Positions 34,166 to 44,613 of a DNA stretch of 64,000 nt are shown here, one piece after another. Position numbers and translations under genes: made by a program. The notes below the pieces were generated by a model that was not told the origin of the DNA, ran no database searches, and saw nothing but the letters and a program-made list of their open reading frames with translations. The number at the start of each line of letters is the position of its first letter. The first letter of the stretch is position 1. Source of the stretch: Apium graveolens. Its lineage: Eukaryota > Streptophyta > Magnoliopsida > Apiales > Apiaceae. The stretch covers positions 45,814,506-45,878,505 of the forward strand of contig NC_133647.1 of the NCBI RefSeq assembly GCF_009905375.1, read 5' to 3'.

Positions 34166-34839
34166 TGTAACGCCCTCCAAATCTGGGGTCTAGATTTGGG
34201 GGTTACTTACTAATTACCAACATAATATAAACCTGTATAACAATCATAAAAACATATATCTAAACCCTTTAATCTATCCAGGATCTTTAAGGTTGAGGTG
34301 TGAAGACAAGAACAACATAATACATTTATTACAATCCAAATTTAAAATCTCATAAAACACTCTTTATTACAAACCAACTATCTATACATGTTTTTAAACT
34401 AACTTCATTATATTCGAACACACACCACATCTATGTATACTACACCTGCTCAGGTGGTTCAAAGCTCTCTTTTTTTATCGGGATTAGCACATTTGGTGCC
34501 AGAGGGTCCCGCTGCTTGACTCTCTTCTTTACCACTCGGGTCCGAATGAGTTTCATTCTCTATCTTAACTGAAAAATAAAGTGAATAACAATAATAGGGG
34601 TGACCCATAATTGCTCAGCAAGTTCACAATACATATATAGTGTTATCAAAAAGATAAGTGAAACGGTAATTATGGTATAGGTAACTATGTATCTTTGCAA
34701 TGGATAATGAAGTCCAGTATCGGCGATTATCAATAAACTAGACTGGACTCAAGATTAACATTCACACCTATATCCTGCTGATTAGTCATGATACAGTGCA
34801 GATCTATACCTACCTGTATGGATCCATTTGGGTACCCAA
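34166..34839 (-). repeat. right LTR of Tekay element 3, interrupted
   Basis: TGTAACGCCCTCCAAATCTGG matches the left LTR at 12990 and continues without element 2, showing the empty target TTTGGTGCCAGAGG. It ends at GGGTACCCAA where a related LTR begins. The rest of this LTR should lie beyond element 6, outside the window. Confidence 0.87.
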
Positions 34840-34919
34840 TGCAACACTCTCCAAATTCGGGGTATAGATCTAGGGTATTACTATCACTAACTACTTACTA
34901 AACATGTACAATAATAATA
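34840..34919 (-). repeat. LTR of Tekay element 6, part 1
   Basis: TGCAACACTCTCCAAATTCGG is a diverged copy of the LTR start at 34166, so a second, related minus-strand element begins here. It is split after 80 bases by element 4, whose left target copy TAATA is 34915-34919. Confidence 0.8.
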
Positions 34920-36021
34920 TGTTATTCCCAGTGGACTAACAATGAGATTTACAGAAGGGGGGTTGAATGTAAATCTCAAAACTTTTTCAAGTTTTGAGCA
35001 GTTTCTAAGGCTAAGTGTTTTTCAGAACAAGTGTGTGAATTGCTTGAAGCTAATACAGACAGATATATATATTCAAACACAAATGTAAAGAACACAAAGA
35101 ACTTAAAAACTTTTCTGGTGGATTTGTTGTTCCACCAGAGATGTGTTATTTCAGAAAATCTGTGATTCAACGAATTAAATCACAGCTGCTTCCTAGTACA
35201 AACTAAATGATTTTCTCTCTGGATATTTCTAAACAGCTCAGGAAAATTCCTTTCTAATTACTAGCTGCTACTTATTTTATATATCACCAAGTTTACAAGT
35301 GAAGACAAAACTGTAAAATACAATTAAAAAGATTCTTCACATGTTTCTTCTTCATTTCTCTATCAAATGCAATTTAGGCTTGGTTGTAGATCTTTGAATA
35401 TTTCCTTGTTTGCATCAGAATGGAAATGCTGCATTTTCTTGATTCCTCCTAGAGGCTTCCACATTCCAGTTTGTCTCTGTCAACCCATGTGCCTCTGTCA
35501 GCTTGTGAATTATCACTATCAACTGCTAATGAATTAAGCATCCGTTGAAGCTTTCATCCGTTGATGCCTTATCCGTTGAGGCTTTATCCATTGAAGCTTT
35601 ATCCGTTGATGCATTATCAGTTGAAGTCTTTATCCGTTGAAGCACTCATCCGTTGATGGATATTATCCGTTGAAGCATTAGAGACATCTGTTGAAGCTTT
35701 GTTTCTTATCCGTTGAAGGTCTTCAATATCAGTTGATACTTCTTCACTTATACAAAATTACAAGGCATGAAATATTTACCATTAGCCCTCCTATTTGCAT
35801 ATCCACTAGTAGTCAACATGACTGATAATTTCCTACAACATCTAAGAATTACAACTTGAATCCAGAGAATGAAATGTGCTACAATACTAAACTTATTGCT
35901 AAGTAAAGCTACTCCTTCAACGGATAGCCAAGATAGTCTTATCCGTTGAGGCTACAAACACTAGAATTCTACTTAAGTGTTTTTTTAACTTATCATCAAA
36001 CTAATACACATATTCCTAACA
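34920..36021 (-). repeat. 3' LTR of element 4
   Basis: TGTTATTCCCAGTGG…ATTCCTAACA on the plus strand. It holds about ten exact and four near copies of ATCCGTTGA, mostly in 35539-35740, and a minus-strand TATATAAAA at 35275-35283. A fortuitous 64-codon ORF inside is disregarded. Confidence 0.93.
35539..35950 (-). repeat. TATCCGTTGA motif cluster in the 3' LTR of element 4
   Basis: Exact ATCCGTTGA at about 35540, 35556, 35571, 35601, 35632, 35648, 35664, 35708 and 35941, and the reverse complement at 35918. One-mismatch forms (ATCCATTGA, ATCAGTTGA, ATCTGTTGA) lie between them. Spacing of 15 to 16 bases is common but not constant. Confidence 0.9.
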
Positions 36022-36040
36022 ATCTCCCCCTATTTATGTC
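36022..36040 (-). promoter_or_regulatory. polypurine tract of element 4
   Basis: The minus strand reads ATAAATAGGGGGAGATTG into the LTR, the same form as in the first copia element. Confidence 0.85.
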
Positions 36041-36244
36041 TACTAGAACTGTAGGCATAAATTTGGGTTTAGCTTGATGATAACAAAACACTTGACAAAT
36101 ATATAAACTGTAATAAAGCATAAATTCAAAAGTGCTACAAAAATGTGTATGTTGAGATGGAATTGAAGAATTACATTATTTCCAAGGGTGCTCCTTTAGC
36201 CTGAGCAGATTAGTTTCTTTTCCTTTGATTCCTTGTTTTCTTTC

Positions 36245-37612
36245 CTAGCCTCCTGCATTCTCCTCTATTTGAAGTTGAAGTTGTCTGTAGAATTCAGCTT
36301 CATCTTCTTCATTGATGTCCAACTTAGATTGCATATCCTTGAGAGTTTCATTACTGGCAATCTTGAGCTGATCTTCAATTCTGAAAAATCTTCTGACTCC
36401 TTTGTTGTCTCTGAACTCCATCAACCAATGAGGTGATTATTGAACTGTAATTCCTCTTTCTTGAATGAGTAATGTTCTAGGCAAAGCATTGGGCTCCCTC
36501 CAGGTTTTCCTTATGTTGGAAATCTTGTTGAGAATCTCAGTCTTGGCAGTCCTGGTAAAGCCAGAATCCCTTTGTATGGCTGAGTAGACTCTAATCAAGG
36601 TAGAGTAGCCTTCATTCAGAATTCTGTAAAGAGGCCAGGTTCTTTCCCCATCTCCTTTGTATTTGAACACTAGTCTTTCTGGTAGCTGTCTGTAGGCAGC
36701 TATTCCCCTTACTTCCTCCAGCTCATCCAGATAGAGTTCAATGTCTGAAAATTCTTTTATGTCACAGATGTGAACATAATCATCCTTAGAGGCTTGAGGC
36801 TTAGGCTTAGGCTTCTGTGTGAATTTGATTGAGGCTTTAGAGGGTGTTTATTTGATTCTTCTTTTCTGCTTCTTTGATGGTGGAGAAGAGGTTAAGAAGG
36901 TGGGCAATTTGTTTGTGTCCCAATCAATTGGTTCCTCCTTGGGAATGATTGTTTCACCATGAATGTTCATGAAGGGGTCAGGCACAATGGGTTCAGGAAT
37001 AGAGGGTAGTGGTTTGGATTTTGATTGGGTTTCTTCAGTCTTATCTACCATCTTTCTCTTTGCATTGGCCTTCTTTCTGTTCCCTTTCTGCCATTCTTCT
37101 CTTTCCTTACTTCTCTCTTCCATATCAGTATCAACCATGTCCCCCATAGCTTCATCTTCACTTTTGTCTTCAATTTCTTTTTGTTCTTCAGCCTAACTTG
37201 ACTTTAGCTGTTTTTCAAGCTTTGCTTGTGCTCTTTTGTCAGCCTTTAGCTGTTTAGCTTCTTCCTTCAACCTTCTGGTTTCTTCCCTCTTGGCTATTGA
37301 GAATTTGGGATGTCCTTGCATCACACATATGCTCTTTCCCTCTCTGAAGATAATAGCCATGTTCCTCCTTACAGCCACATCCATGGTCTCTTTGAGCTTT
37401 GTGATACTTCTACCCAAAAGCTTGTCCTCATCAGCCTTTGGAAGAGGAAAATCCCCTTCTTTCAGAGGATTCTTTGTAGAGTCCTTAATGGATCTGTTGT
37501 TGGGCTTGAGAACCATAGGTTTCAGATCCTTGGAAGAAGTCTCTCCAACCTTATTCCTCCCTACTGGCTTGAGCTCCATAATAATTGATTCCACTTTTGT
37601 GCTATGCTTCAC
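36245..37612 (-). pseudogene. element 4 post-pol ORF, C-terminal half
   Basis: One minus-strand frame from 37612 to the stop at 36245, with three in-frame stops (near 37193, 36848, 36437). It begins with a Lys-rich stretch, has basic clusters (KKANAKRKMVDK, then KKQKRRIK) and Lys/Glu-rich helical segments (TRRLKEEAKQLKADKRAQAK), and ends in a better conserved globular-looking part (AAYRQLPERLVFKYKGDGER, RTWPLYRILNEGYSTLIRVY). It lies in a different frame from the 840-codon part, probably after a frameshift near 37700. Function unknown. No signal peptide or membrane segment is seen, so it does not look like an envelope protein. Confidence 0.6.
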
Positions 37613-37718
37613 AGATTGTGATTGAGAAGTTGTAGAACCAAAATTTTTTTACATCTTTTAATCAATCTTCTTCCTTTTCTCTTTGACTTGCAATTCAGCT
37701 GCTGCTATCTGGATTAGA

Positions 37719-38027
37719 TCAATTCCATGAAGCTTTCCTTTGATTTGAATAAAGTGAAGAAGTGGTGATGACAGGAACTAGCACTTGAGATATTTGAACT
37801 GTTGTTGATGGCTCTCCTTCCCCTTCCCCTTTATTCTCCCCCTTTTTGTTATCATCAAGGGCAGGGGTCAAGCCTTGTGCATTTGCCAGCTGCATGAGTA
37901 GATTTGTTTGAGTTTGTTGATTCTGAAGAATGGTGACCATAGAGTCTTCAATGATATGAACTCTGGTTTCCAATCTGGCCAGCCTCTTGTCAACATCAGA
38001 TTCTTTCCTCAGTCTGCCCAACAAATC
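37719..38027 (-). pseudogene. element 4 post-pol ORF, coiled-coil segment
   Basis: In frame with the 840-codon part and separated from it by one stop at 38028-38030. It reads LGRLRKESDVDKRLARLETR and continues with a regular Leu/Ile/Val spacing to about LLMQLANAQ, as in a coiled coil. A Gly/Glu/Lys-rich linker follows. It may mediate oligomer formation of the post-pol protein (inference). Confidence 0.6.
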
Positions 38028-40724
38028 TTACATAGTACCATAAGGTATGACTGAATCCAACTTCTCAGCATTGTAGGATTTTAGATCAGCAATATCCTGC
38101 TTGAGCTCATCCACACTTAGATTATGTTTGAAATGCTGCAACTGCAAGAGATGCAGAGATTCCAGATGAGCTTGAAGAATTGCCTTGGTACCAGCATCTG
38201 TAGTCTCCTGAAGGGCCTTTTGAATTTTCATGACTTGTCTGACTAAAGTGACACCAAACTCTCCTGGTGTTGATGCTTTTGCCCATGCCCATTCAGGAAG
38301 ATCTGGAACAGAACTTGGGCCTGCTACTCCCCCTAACTTCATGCTCTCATCCAAAGAATCAGAGTCATCATCATTAGAATTTACTTCAAATTCTTCAGAT
38401 GGCTCACCAGCTTGAGAAGGCAGCTTGTTAACAGCAGCTTTGTCTCTGAGAAGAGATTCTGAAGTGTGTATAATGTTTAATGTCTGTTCTGCCTCCACAT
38501 TGCCCTGAGCAGCCAATAATTGATAGGCTGAAACAGGATGAGTAAAAGTGTCAGCATCCAAGGAAATGTTATCAATTACAGCTTTGTAATATTGCTGAAA
38601 TTGTCTTTCCTTTTCTGCATCATCCACTTTCATTGACTCACTAGCAATGGCTGGATCCACCCTTATAGCTTTTGTACCTTCCTTTCTCTCATTTTCTCTA
38701 TTTTCTTGCATCAGGGGCTCCCCCTGGCTCACACACACCCTCACACCCTCACCCTCACCTTCTAAGGTGGCACTCCCCTCACTCACTTTTGCCATGCTGG
38801 AAGAAATAGCATGCATATGGTGACTCTCAACCTCTCCTTTTGCCTGGGAGCAACCCAGCCTCTCACTCAAAAGATCACTCCCTTCCCTCAAACCTAAAAG
38901 TGATTGTACAGTAACCATGTCCTCTACAATTGGAATTGTTTCTGTTATGTATGTAGAGACCATCAACGGATAGGGAGTATCCGTTGAAGTGGAAACTGAT
39001 GGTATCAACGGATAACTGCTGTTAAGCTTATCCGTTGAAGAACAACCACTTGTCAACGGATGAGAGATATACGTTGAAGAAGGAAAAGATGTAGATATTG
39101 AAAGTGACACAATTGTTGAATCTGTGTGAATTGATTTTAAGTGAGGTAACACAGATTCTTCAACTACATCTGAAAGAATTGGCTGATGATCCAACAAATC
39201 ATCTAAAAGATGATGATCATCAGGTTTTGAGTGGGGCTCCTCCCTGAGTTTTAATGAGGGAGAATCAGGAATTGATGTGAGTATCATATCCACATCCAGA
39301 GAGGGTGATGGAGAGTTTGATGATTGGTGTGTTTCTATTATGAGAGAATGGGGCTGTGACTCCACATTTTCTGGAATCACATCAAGCTGAATTTGAGAAG
39401 GCACAGATACAGGTGGATGTATATGTGCTGTGTGTGCCCCTTGTGTGGAAACTAGGGTCTTGGCCTTCTTCTTCCTTGAAAAGGATTTAATTGGTGAATG
39501 TGTGGCTTCAGTTTCCCTCCCTCTTTTGGTCTGTGTCCCTGGTTGGGGACTATTTTCAATAGTTGCACCCTTTTGGGAGGATGCAACTAGGGATGTGTTA
39601 GACTCCTTTTGAACCACCACAGTCTTTTGAGAGACTGTGGCTTGGCTGGCTTGGGTACCACTCACCTTTCCCACCTTATCCTGGGGGGTTTCTTGATGTT
39701 CACCCCTCTCCTCACCACTCACACCCTGTTCACTCCCTTCAGGGTTTATGGTAGTTGTTACAACTGTTGTCTTTTGAGAAACAACAGAGGTAGTTTTCTT
39801 TGACTTGAGTTTTGAAACTTTAGTTTTGGTGGCTTTGGTAGGAACTTGTTTGGACAAAGACACAGATTCCATGGCCACACTAGAAGGCAAAGAAACAATG
39901 GGGTTAGAAATAGTAGGAGTTATAGAAGTGTTTACCTCACTTACCTTTGGTGCATTCATGATTGGCAAATATACCAATGACACCTGGCTGTTGAGGTTCA
40001 TTCTCAAAAGGTCTGCAAGGACCCTTTTCTCTTGTGCCCAACATTTGAGTTTATTATTCTCATTTGATATAATCAATCCTTCAGCAACATGGTTAGCCAA
40101 TAACATAAAAAATCTAGCATAGTAGATGTTATGTGGTCTATTAGCTTTGTTACCTAATCTGGAACCTAATTCTAGCATGACACAGTTGCTAAAATTTAAG
40201 TACCTATCAGAAACTAGCATATAAAGCATATTAACAAGATGGATGGCATCAAAATTGCTAATCTTCCCAGAGAAAACCTTAATAAAGGCATCTCCAAGAA
40301 AACTACATTCTTTCCTAAGGCCTTTCCTTCTAATGCTACCTAAACTAGCAGAATCAAAAGCATAGCCTATGGAATCTAACATAGCAGATACATCTTTATC
40401 AGTGTGTGGTGTTATGGCATTATTCTCAGGCAACTTAAAGCAAGACTGTATATCATCACAGTTAATGCAATAATCCTTACCTTTGAGAGAGAAGGCAATA
40501 GTCATATCTGTGGAGTTGAACTCTGTAGTTGTCCAAATCTCCTCAATCACCTCACAGTAGATGGTTGGGGCTTACAGCATTACATAGCTTAGTTTACAGT
40601 TTTTGATGAAGTCCATCATCTTGTGATAATCAGAATGGGCTTCATTCTTTTCAACCAAGGCTACGAAATTATTCTTTTCATAAACAAATCCTGTTTGAGA
40701 CATAATTTTGACTACTGGTGCCAT
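38028..40724 (-). CDS. element 4 post-pol ORF, N-terminal part
   Basis: It starts at ATG 40724-40722 (MAPVVKIM) and has one in-frame TAA at 40572-40574, then 840 open codons to 38028. Residues ~60-270 form a folded-looking domain with blocks RKECSF, SNFDAI and YYARFFML that recur in the post-pol ORF of element 5 (RKEWSF, SNFDAI, YFARF). The middle is Ser/Thr/Pro-rich, with a basic cluster SRKKKAK that could be a nuclear localisation signal. No transmembrane helix or signal peptide is evident. Extra genes after pol are known from Sireviruses and often called env-like; this one looks nuclear rather than membrane-bound. The TATCCGTTGA motif is translated here as YPL and STD. Confidence 0.65.
38963..39080 (-). 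repeat. TATCCGTTGA cluster inside the post-pol ORF
   Basis: About five copies in both orientations, including a perfect 10-bp inverted pair with a 5-base loop (38963-38972 and 38978-38987). They are read in frame as STD and YPL in a Ser/Thr-rich linker. Confidence 0.88.
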
Positions 40725-40825
40725 TGTTGTGAGTAGAGGTTACAGAGAAAAACTTGAGAATTTTGGGAGAGAAGGAGAATGAAAATTGCAAGAAAGCGTA
40801 AAGTGAAAATAAGAGTTCAATGGGC

Positions 40826-40832
40826 TTTTATA
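40826..40832 (-). promoter_or_regulatory. candidate TATA box of the post-pol gene (element 4)
   Basis: The minus strand reads GTATAAAAGCCC, about 100 bases upstream of the ATG at 40724. The intervening sequence is pyrimidine-rich (CATTCTCCTTCTCTCCC) as in plant 5' UTRs, and the start context is ACAACAATGGC. This suggests transcription separate from the genomic RNA. Confidence 0.55.
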
Positions 40833-41257
40833 CTTTTTTGAATTAAAACATAAATAAAATGATACTTTTAAGTAAATTATAGCCGTTCAAGAATAAATAA
40901 AACTGTAGAAATTCTAAACTGCCTTTAAAATAAATACATACAACAGTGTATATCTGTATCAACGGTTAAGTAAAGAAATCAACGGCTGTGACTTACTGAA
41001 AGTAACTGATGTGACACTTCAACGGATAAGGTAAATAGTTATCCGTTGATGACCAACACCATTTTATCCGTTGAGGGATAAAATTACCAGAAATGTATTT
41101 GTCTTTCAACGGATAATGAACATCCGTTGATAGAACAATTTTGGCTTTCAACGGATAGGGAATATCCGTTGATAGGATAGGTCTTTCTTAAAGCCAACTT
41201 TGTTCTTGCAGCAAATTCATTTCAGGCTTCAATGCAGATTATATAGATAACATAAAT
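40833..41257 (-). other. spacer between pol and the post-pol gene, motif-rich
   Basis: Non-coding. It holds about seven exact TATCCGTTGA-type motifs plus two variants (40960-41175), arranged as three inverted pairs: 41019-41028/41040-41049, 41106-41114/41122-41130 and 41148-41157/41163-41172. These could fold into strong hairpins directly upstream of the candidate promoter. Confidence 0.8.
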
Positions 41258-42844
41258 TTATGAATAATTAAACATACCTAGCTCACTTACTAATCTTGTG
41301 AATGTTGATTCATCAAGTGGCTTGGTAAATATGTTTGCAATCTGCTTTTCACTTGGAACAAAATGAAGTTCCACTGTATCTTTCATCACATGTTCCCTAA
41401 TGAAGTGGTACTTGATATCAATGTGCTTGGTTCTTGAGTGCTGCACTGGATTTTCAGTAATGGCAATGGCACTTGTGTTGTCACAGAATATTGGAATTTT
41501 GTCAATAGTCAAACCATAGTCAAATAGTTGATTCCTCATCCATAGTATCTGTGCACAGCAACTACTAGCAGCAATGTACTCAGCTTCAGCTGTTGATGTA
41601 GAAACAGAATTTTGCTTCTTGCTGAACCATGACACAAGCTTGTTCCCTAGAAATTGACAGGTGCCAGTTGTGCTTTTCCTGTCTATTTTACGGCCTGCAT
41701 AATCTGCATCTGAGTAGCCAGTTAGATCAAAACCAGACTCTCTAGGGTACCAAATTCCTAGATTTGGAGTCCCTTTGAGATATCTGAAGATTCTTTTAAT
41801 AGCCACTAAGTGAGATTCTTTAGGGTCAGCTTGAAATCTAGCACAGAGACATGTAGAAAACATTATATCAGGTCTACTAGCAGTTAAATATAAAAGTGAG
41901 CCAACCATGCGTCTATAACTTGAAATATCCACAGACTTTTCAGCCATGTTTAATTCAAGCTTGGTGGCAGTGGCCATGGGAGTTTTTTCAGATGAACAAT
42001 CCATTAAGTCAAACTTCTTTAAAAGATCATAAATATATTTAGTTTGACTAATGAAAATTCCATCACTAACTTGTTTAATTTGTAAACCAAGAAAATAAGT
42101 TAGCTCTCCCATCATGCTCATTTCATATTTACTTTGCATTAACTTAGCAAACTTTTTACAAAGCTTATCATCTGTAGATCCAAATATAATATCATCTACA
42201 TAAATTTGAACAAGTATTTTAGAGCCATTAACATTTCTAAAGAAGAGAGTTTTGTCAACAGTACCTCTTGTGAAGTGATTATCTAGAAGGAATTTTGATA
42301 AAGTCTCATACCAGGCTCTAGGTGCTTGCTTTAGTCCATAGAGTGCTTTCAACAGATAATACACATAGTCTGGAAAGTTTGGATCTTCAAATCCTGGAGG
42401 TTGGCTTACATAAACTTCTTCCTCCAATTCCCCATTTAGAAATGCACTCTTGACATCCATTTGATAGACTTTGAAATTGGCATGGGCTACATAGGCTAGA
42501 AAGATTCTGATGGCCTCAAGTCTGGCAACTGGAGCAAATGTTTCATCAAAATCTATTCCTTCTTGTTGAGAATAGCCTTTAGCAACCAATCTGGCTTTAT
42601 TCCTTATGACAATACCATTTTCATCCATCTTGTTTCTGAATACCCATTTTGTGTCAATAGAACTCCTGTTCTTTGGCTTGGGTACCAGCATCCATACTTT
42701 GTTCCTTTCAAATTGGTTTAGCTCCTCTTGCATTGCTAAAATCCAATCTGGATCCAATAGAGCTTCTTCCACTCTCTTAGGTTCCTCCTGTGATAGAAAG
42801 CTACTATACATACATTCATCTTGAGTAGCCCTTCTAGTTTGCAC
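41258..42844 (-). CDS. element 4 reverse transcriptase and RNase H (copia pol)
   Basis: 528 codons without a stop. RT blocks: [78 protein letters not shown] and the catalytic YVDDIIFGS near 42190-42215. RNase H blocks: YSDADYAG (Asp), [10 protein letters not shown] (Glu), CDNTSAI (Asp) and [13 protein letters not shown]. It stops at 41258-41260. RT makes cDNA from the element RNA and RNase H removes the RNA. It is separated from the integrase by a frameshift, so it would not be made as part of a normal polyprotein. Confidence 0.93.
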   Translation of the reverse strand: MQTRRATQDECMYSSFLSQEEPKRVEEALLDPDWILAMQEELNQFERNKVWMLVPKPKNRSSIDTKWVFRNKMDENGIVIRNKARLVAKGYSQQEGIDFDETFAPVARLEAIRIFLAYVAHANFKVYQMDVKSAFLNGELEEEVYVSQPPGFEDPNFPDYVYYLLKALYGLKQAPRAWYETLSKFLLDNHFTRGTVDKTLFFRNVNGSKILVQIYVDDIIFGSTDDKLCKKFAKLMQSKYEMSMMGELTYFLGLQIKQVSDGIFISQTKYIYDLLKKFDLMDCSSEKTPMATATKLELNMAEKSVDISSYRRMVGSLLYLTASRPDIMFSTCLCARFQADPKESHLVAIKRIFRYLKGTPNLGIWYPRESGFDLTGYSDADYAGRKIDRKSTTGTCQFLGNKLVSWFSKKQNSVSTSTAEAEYIAASSCCAQILWMRNQLFDYGLTIDKIPIFCDNTSAIAITENPVQHSRTKHIDIKYHFIREHVMKDTVELHFVPSEKQIANIFTKPLDESTFTRLVSELGMFNYS

Positions 42845-43692
42845 TTTAGATGTAGCATCACCAATGATCAGTTCAAAAGGGTGATTCTTGGTCCATTTCC
42901 TTTGAGGTGGTAGATTAGCTCTAGATGAGGTTGCCTCAGTATTGTCATGATGTGAGATAGAATGTTGATTGGTTGAAACTCCCCCTGAGTTGCTGATCCT
43001 TTGAAAGGAATTGGGAGCTCTATCAACTGATGAAGTGAATTGATTATCCGTTGACAGACTATGATCAACGGATGCTTCATTATGAACTTCAATGGATGAT
43101 GCACTTTGTCTTTCAATGGATGCTGTATTGCTTCTTCAACGGAAGCTGAATTATGACTTTCAACGGATGCAGCATTATGTGCATTATCCAAAGGCAGATC
43201 CTGAATTCTTCTTGAGATGCCTTCTTCATCATTCTCATCTTCACTATCATCACAATATATCTCAATGTTGTCAAATTTGAGTCCTTCATGATGTCCCTCA
43301 TCTGTTAGTCCATCAATCTTTTTATCATCAAACACAACATGCACAGATTCCATGACAATGTTGGTTCTTAGATTGTAGACCCTATATGATTTTCCAGCAG
43401 AATAACCAACAAATATTCCTTCATCAGCCTTTGCATCAAACTTTCCTTTATGATCAAATTGATTCCTTAGAATGTAACATTTGCAACCAAAGACATGCAG
43501 AAAGTTTAAAGTTGGTTTTCTTCTCTTGAATAATTGATAGGGAGTCATGCCTTTTGCCTGATTGATTAGAGAAATATTCTGAGTGTAACATGCACAATTA
43601 ACAGCCTCAGCCCAAAAGTAAGTTGGGAGTTTTGACTCTTCAAGCATTATCCTTGCAGCTTCAATTAGTGATCTGTTCTTCCTTTCCACCAC
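42845..43692 (-). pseudogene. element 4 integrase C-terminal part and linker
   Basis: It begins at the catalytic Glu block (VERKNRSLIEAARIMLEESK), followed by TYFWAEAVNCACYTQN, FKRRKPTLNFLHVFGCKCYI and the DEGIFVGYSAGKSYRVYN block. The acidic linker (YCDDSEDENDEEG) holds several motif copies, which read HPLK. The frame fails near 42868, where a frameshift leads to the RT. Confidence 0.88.
43030..43170 (-). repeat. TATCCGTTGA cluster in the integrase-RT linker
   Basis: Exact copies near 43042, 43063 and 43159 and mismatched forms between them (TCAATGGAT twice, TCAACGGAA), in both orientations, within coding sequence. Confidence 0.85.
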
Positions 43693-44600
43693 ACCATTTT
43701 GTTGTGGGTCCTCGGAGCTGAGAACTCATGCATGATCCCATTTTCTTCACAGAACAACTTCATGGTTGAATTCTTGAACTCAGTTCCATTGTCACTCCTA
43801 ATATTCCTTACATTAAAATCAGGATGATTGTTGACTTGCTTGATATGATTGATAATGATTTCACTAGCTTCATCCTTTGATCCAAGAAAATAGACCCATG
43901 AAAACTTAGAGAAATCATCAACAATCACTAGGCAATATCTTTTCCTTGAAATTGACAATACATTGACTGGTCCAAAAAGATCCATGTGTAGCAGTTGTAA
44001 TGGTTCATCAATTGCAGATTCAAGCTTCTTACTGAATGATACTTTCTTTTGCTTTCCTTTCTGACAAGCATCACACAGTCCATCCCTTGTGAATTCTACT
44101 AGAGGCATTCCTCTAACTAAGTCCTTTTTGACTAGATCATTCATTGTCTTGAAATTCAAATGGGACAGCTTCTTGTGCCATAGCCAACTTTCAACTGCAC
44201 TTGCTTTATTGAAAAGACAAGTAATGGATTCTGCATCTGTAGAGTTGAAGTCAGCTAAGTACACATTTCCTTTTCTAACTCCAGTTAGAACCACTTTATT
44301 GTCCTTTTTACTTGTGACAATACAGGCTTCAGAATTGAAGGAAACAGTATTCCCTCTGTCACATAGTTGACTGATGCTCGTTAAGTTGTGTTTGAGACCA
44401 TCAACCAATGCAACTTCATGAATGATGACATTTTCTTTTGAAATCAAGCCATATCCTATAGTGAATCCTTTGCTGTCATCTCCAAAGGTTATGCTAGGGC
44501 CAGCTCTCTCCTTAAACTCTGTGAGCAGGGTGAAATCTCCTGTCATGTGTCTTGAACAGCCACTGTCCAAGTACCATAGATTCCTTCTTTTTCCCTGCAC
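43665..44600 (-). pseudogene. element 4 protease, pre-integrase and integrase core
   Basis: 311 codons. The protease active site YLDSGCSRHMTGD is intact. The pre-integrase block has WLWHKKLSHLN and LCDACQKGKQ (HHCC finger). The integrase core has Asp in LLHMDLFGPV and Asp in RSDNGTEF. A one-base loss near 43710 shifts the frame just before the catalytic Glu block, which is found in the overlapping downstream ORF. Confidence 0.92.
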
Positions 44601-44610
44601 ACAACAAAAT
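44593..44610 (-). promoter_or_regulatory. conserved CAGGG element at the gag-pol junction (element 4)
   Basis: The minus strand reads TTTTGTTGTGTGCAGGG between the gag stop and the protease start. Matching sequences occur at the same place in the first copia element (ATTTGTAGTGCAGGG, 561-575) and in element 5 (CTTTGTGATTGCAGGG, 54685-54700). It resembles a 3' splice site. Confidence 0.5.
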
Positions 44611-44613
44611 CAA

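Noticed and set aside
35539..35740. CRISPR-like array of short repeats
   Set aside because: The repeats are only 9-10 bases, spacing is irregular, copies occur in both orientations and within LTRs of a plant retrotransposon. There is no CRISPR context.
37193..37625. Plus-strand ORFs of 92 and 129 codons
   Set aside because: Shadows of the Lys/Glu-rich minus-strand post-pol ORF, which has the more protein-like composition.
38028..40724. Envelope glycoprotein gene
   Set aside because: It sits where some Sireviruses have an env-like ORF, but I see no signal peptide, membrane helix or Cys pattern, and basic nuclear-type clusters are present.
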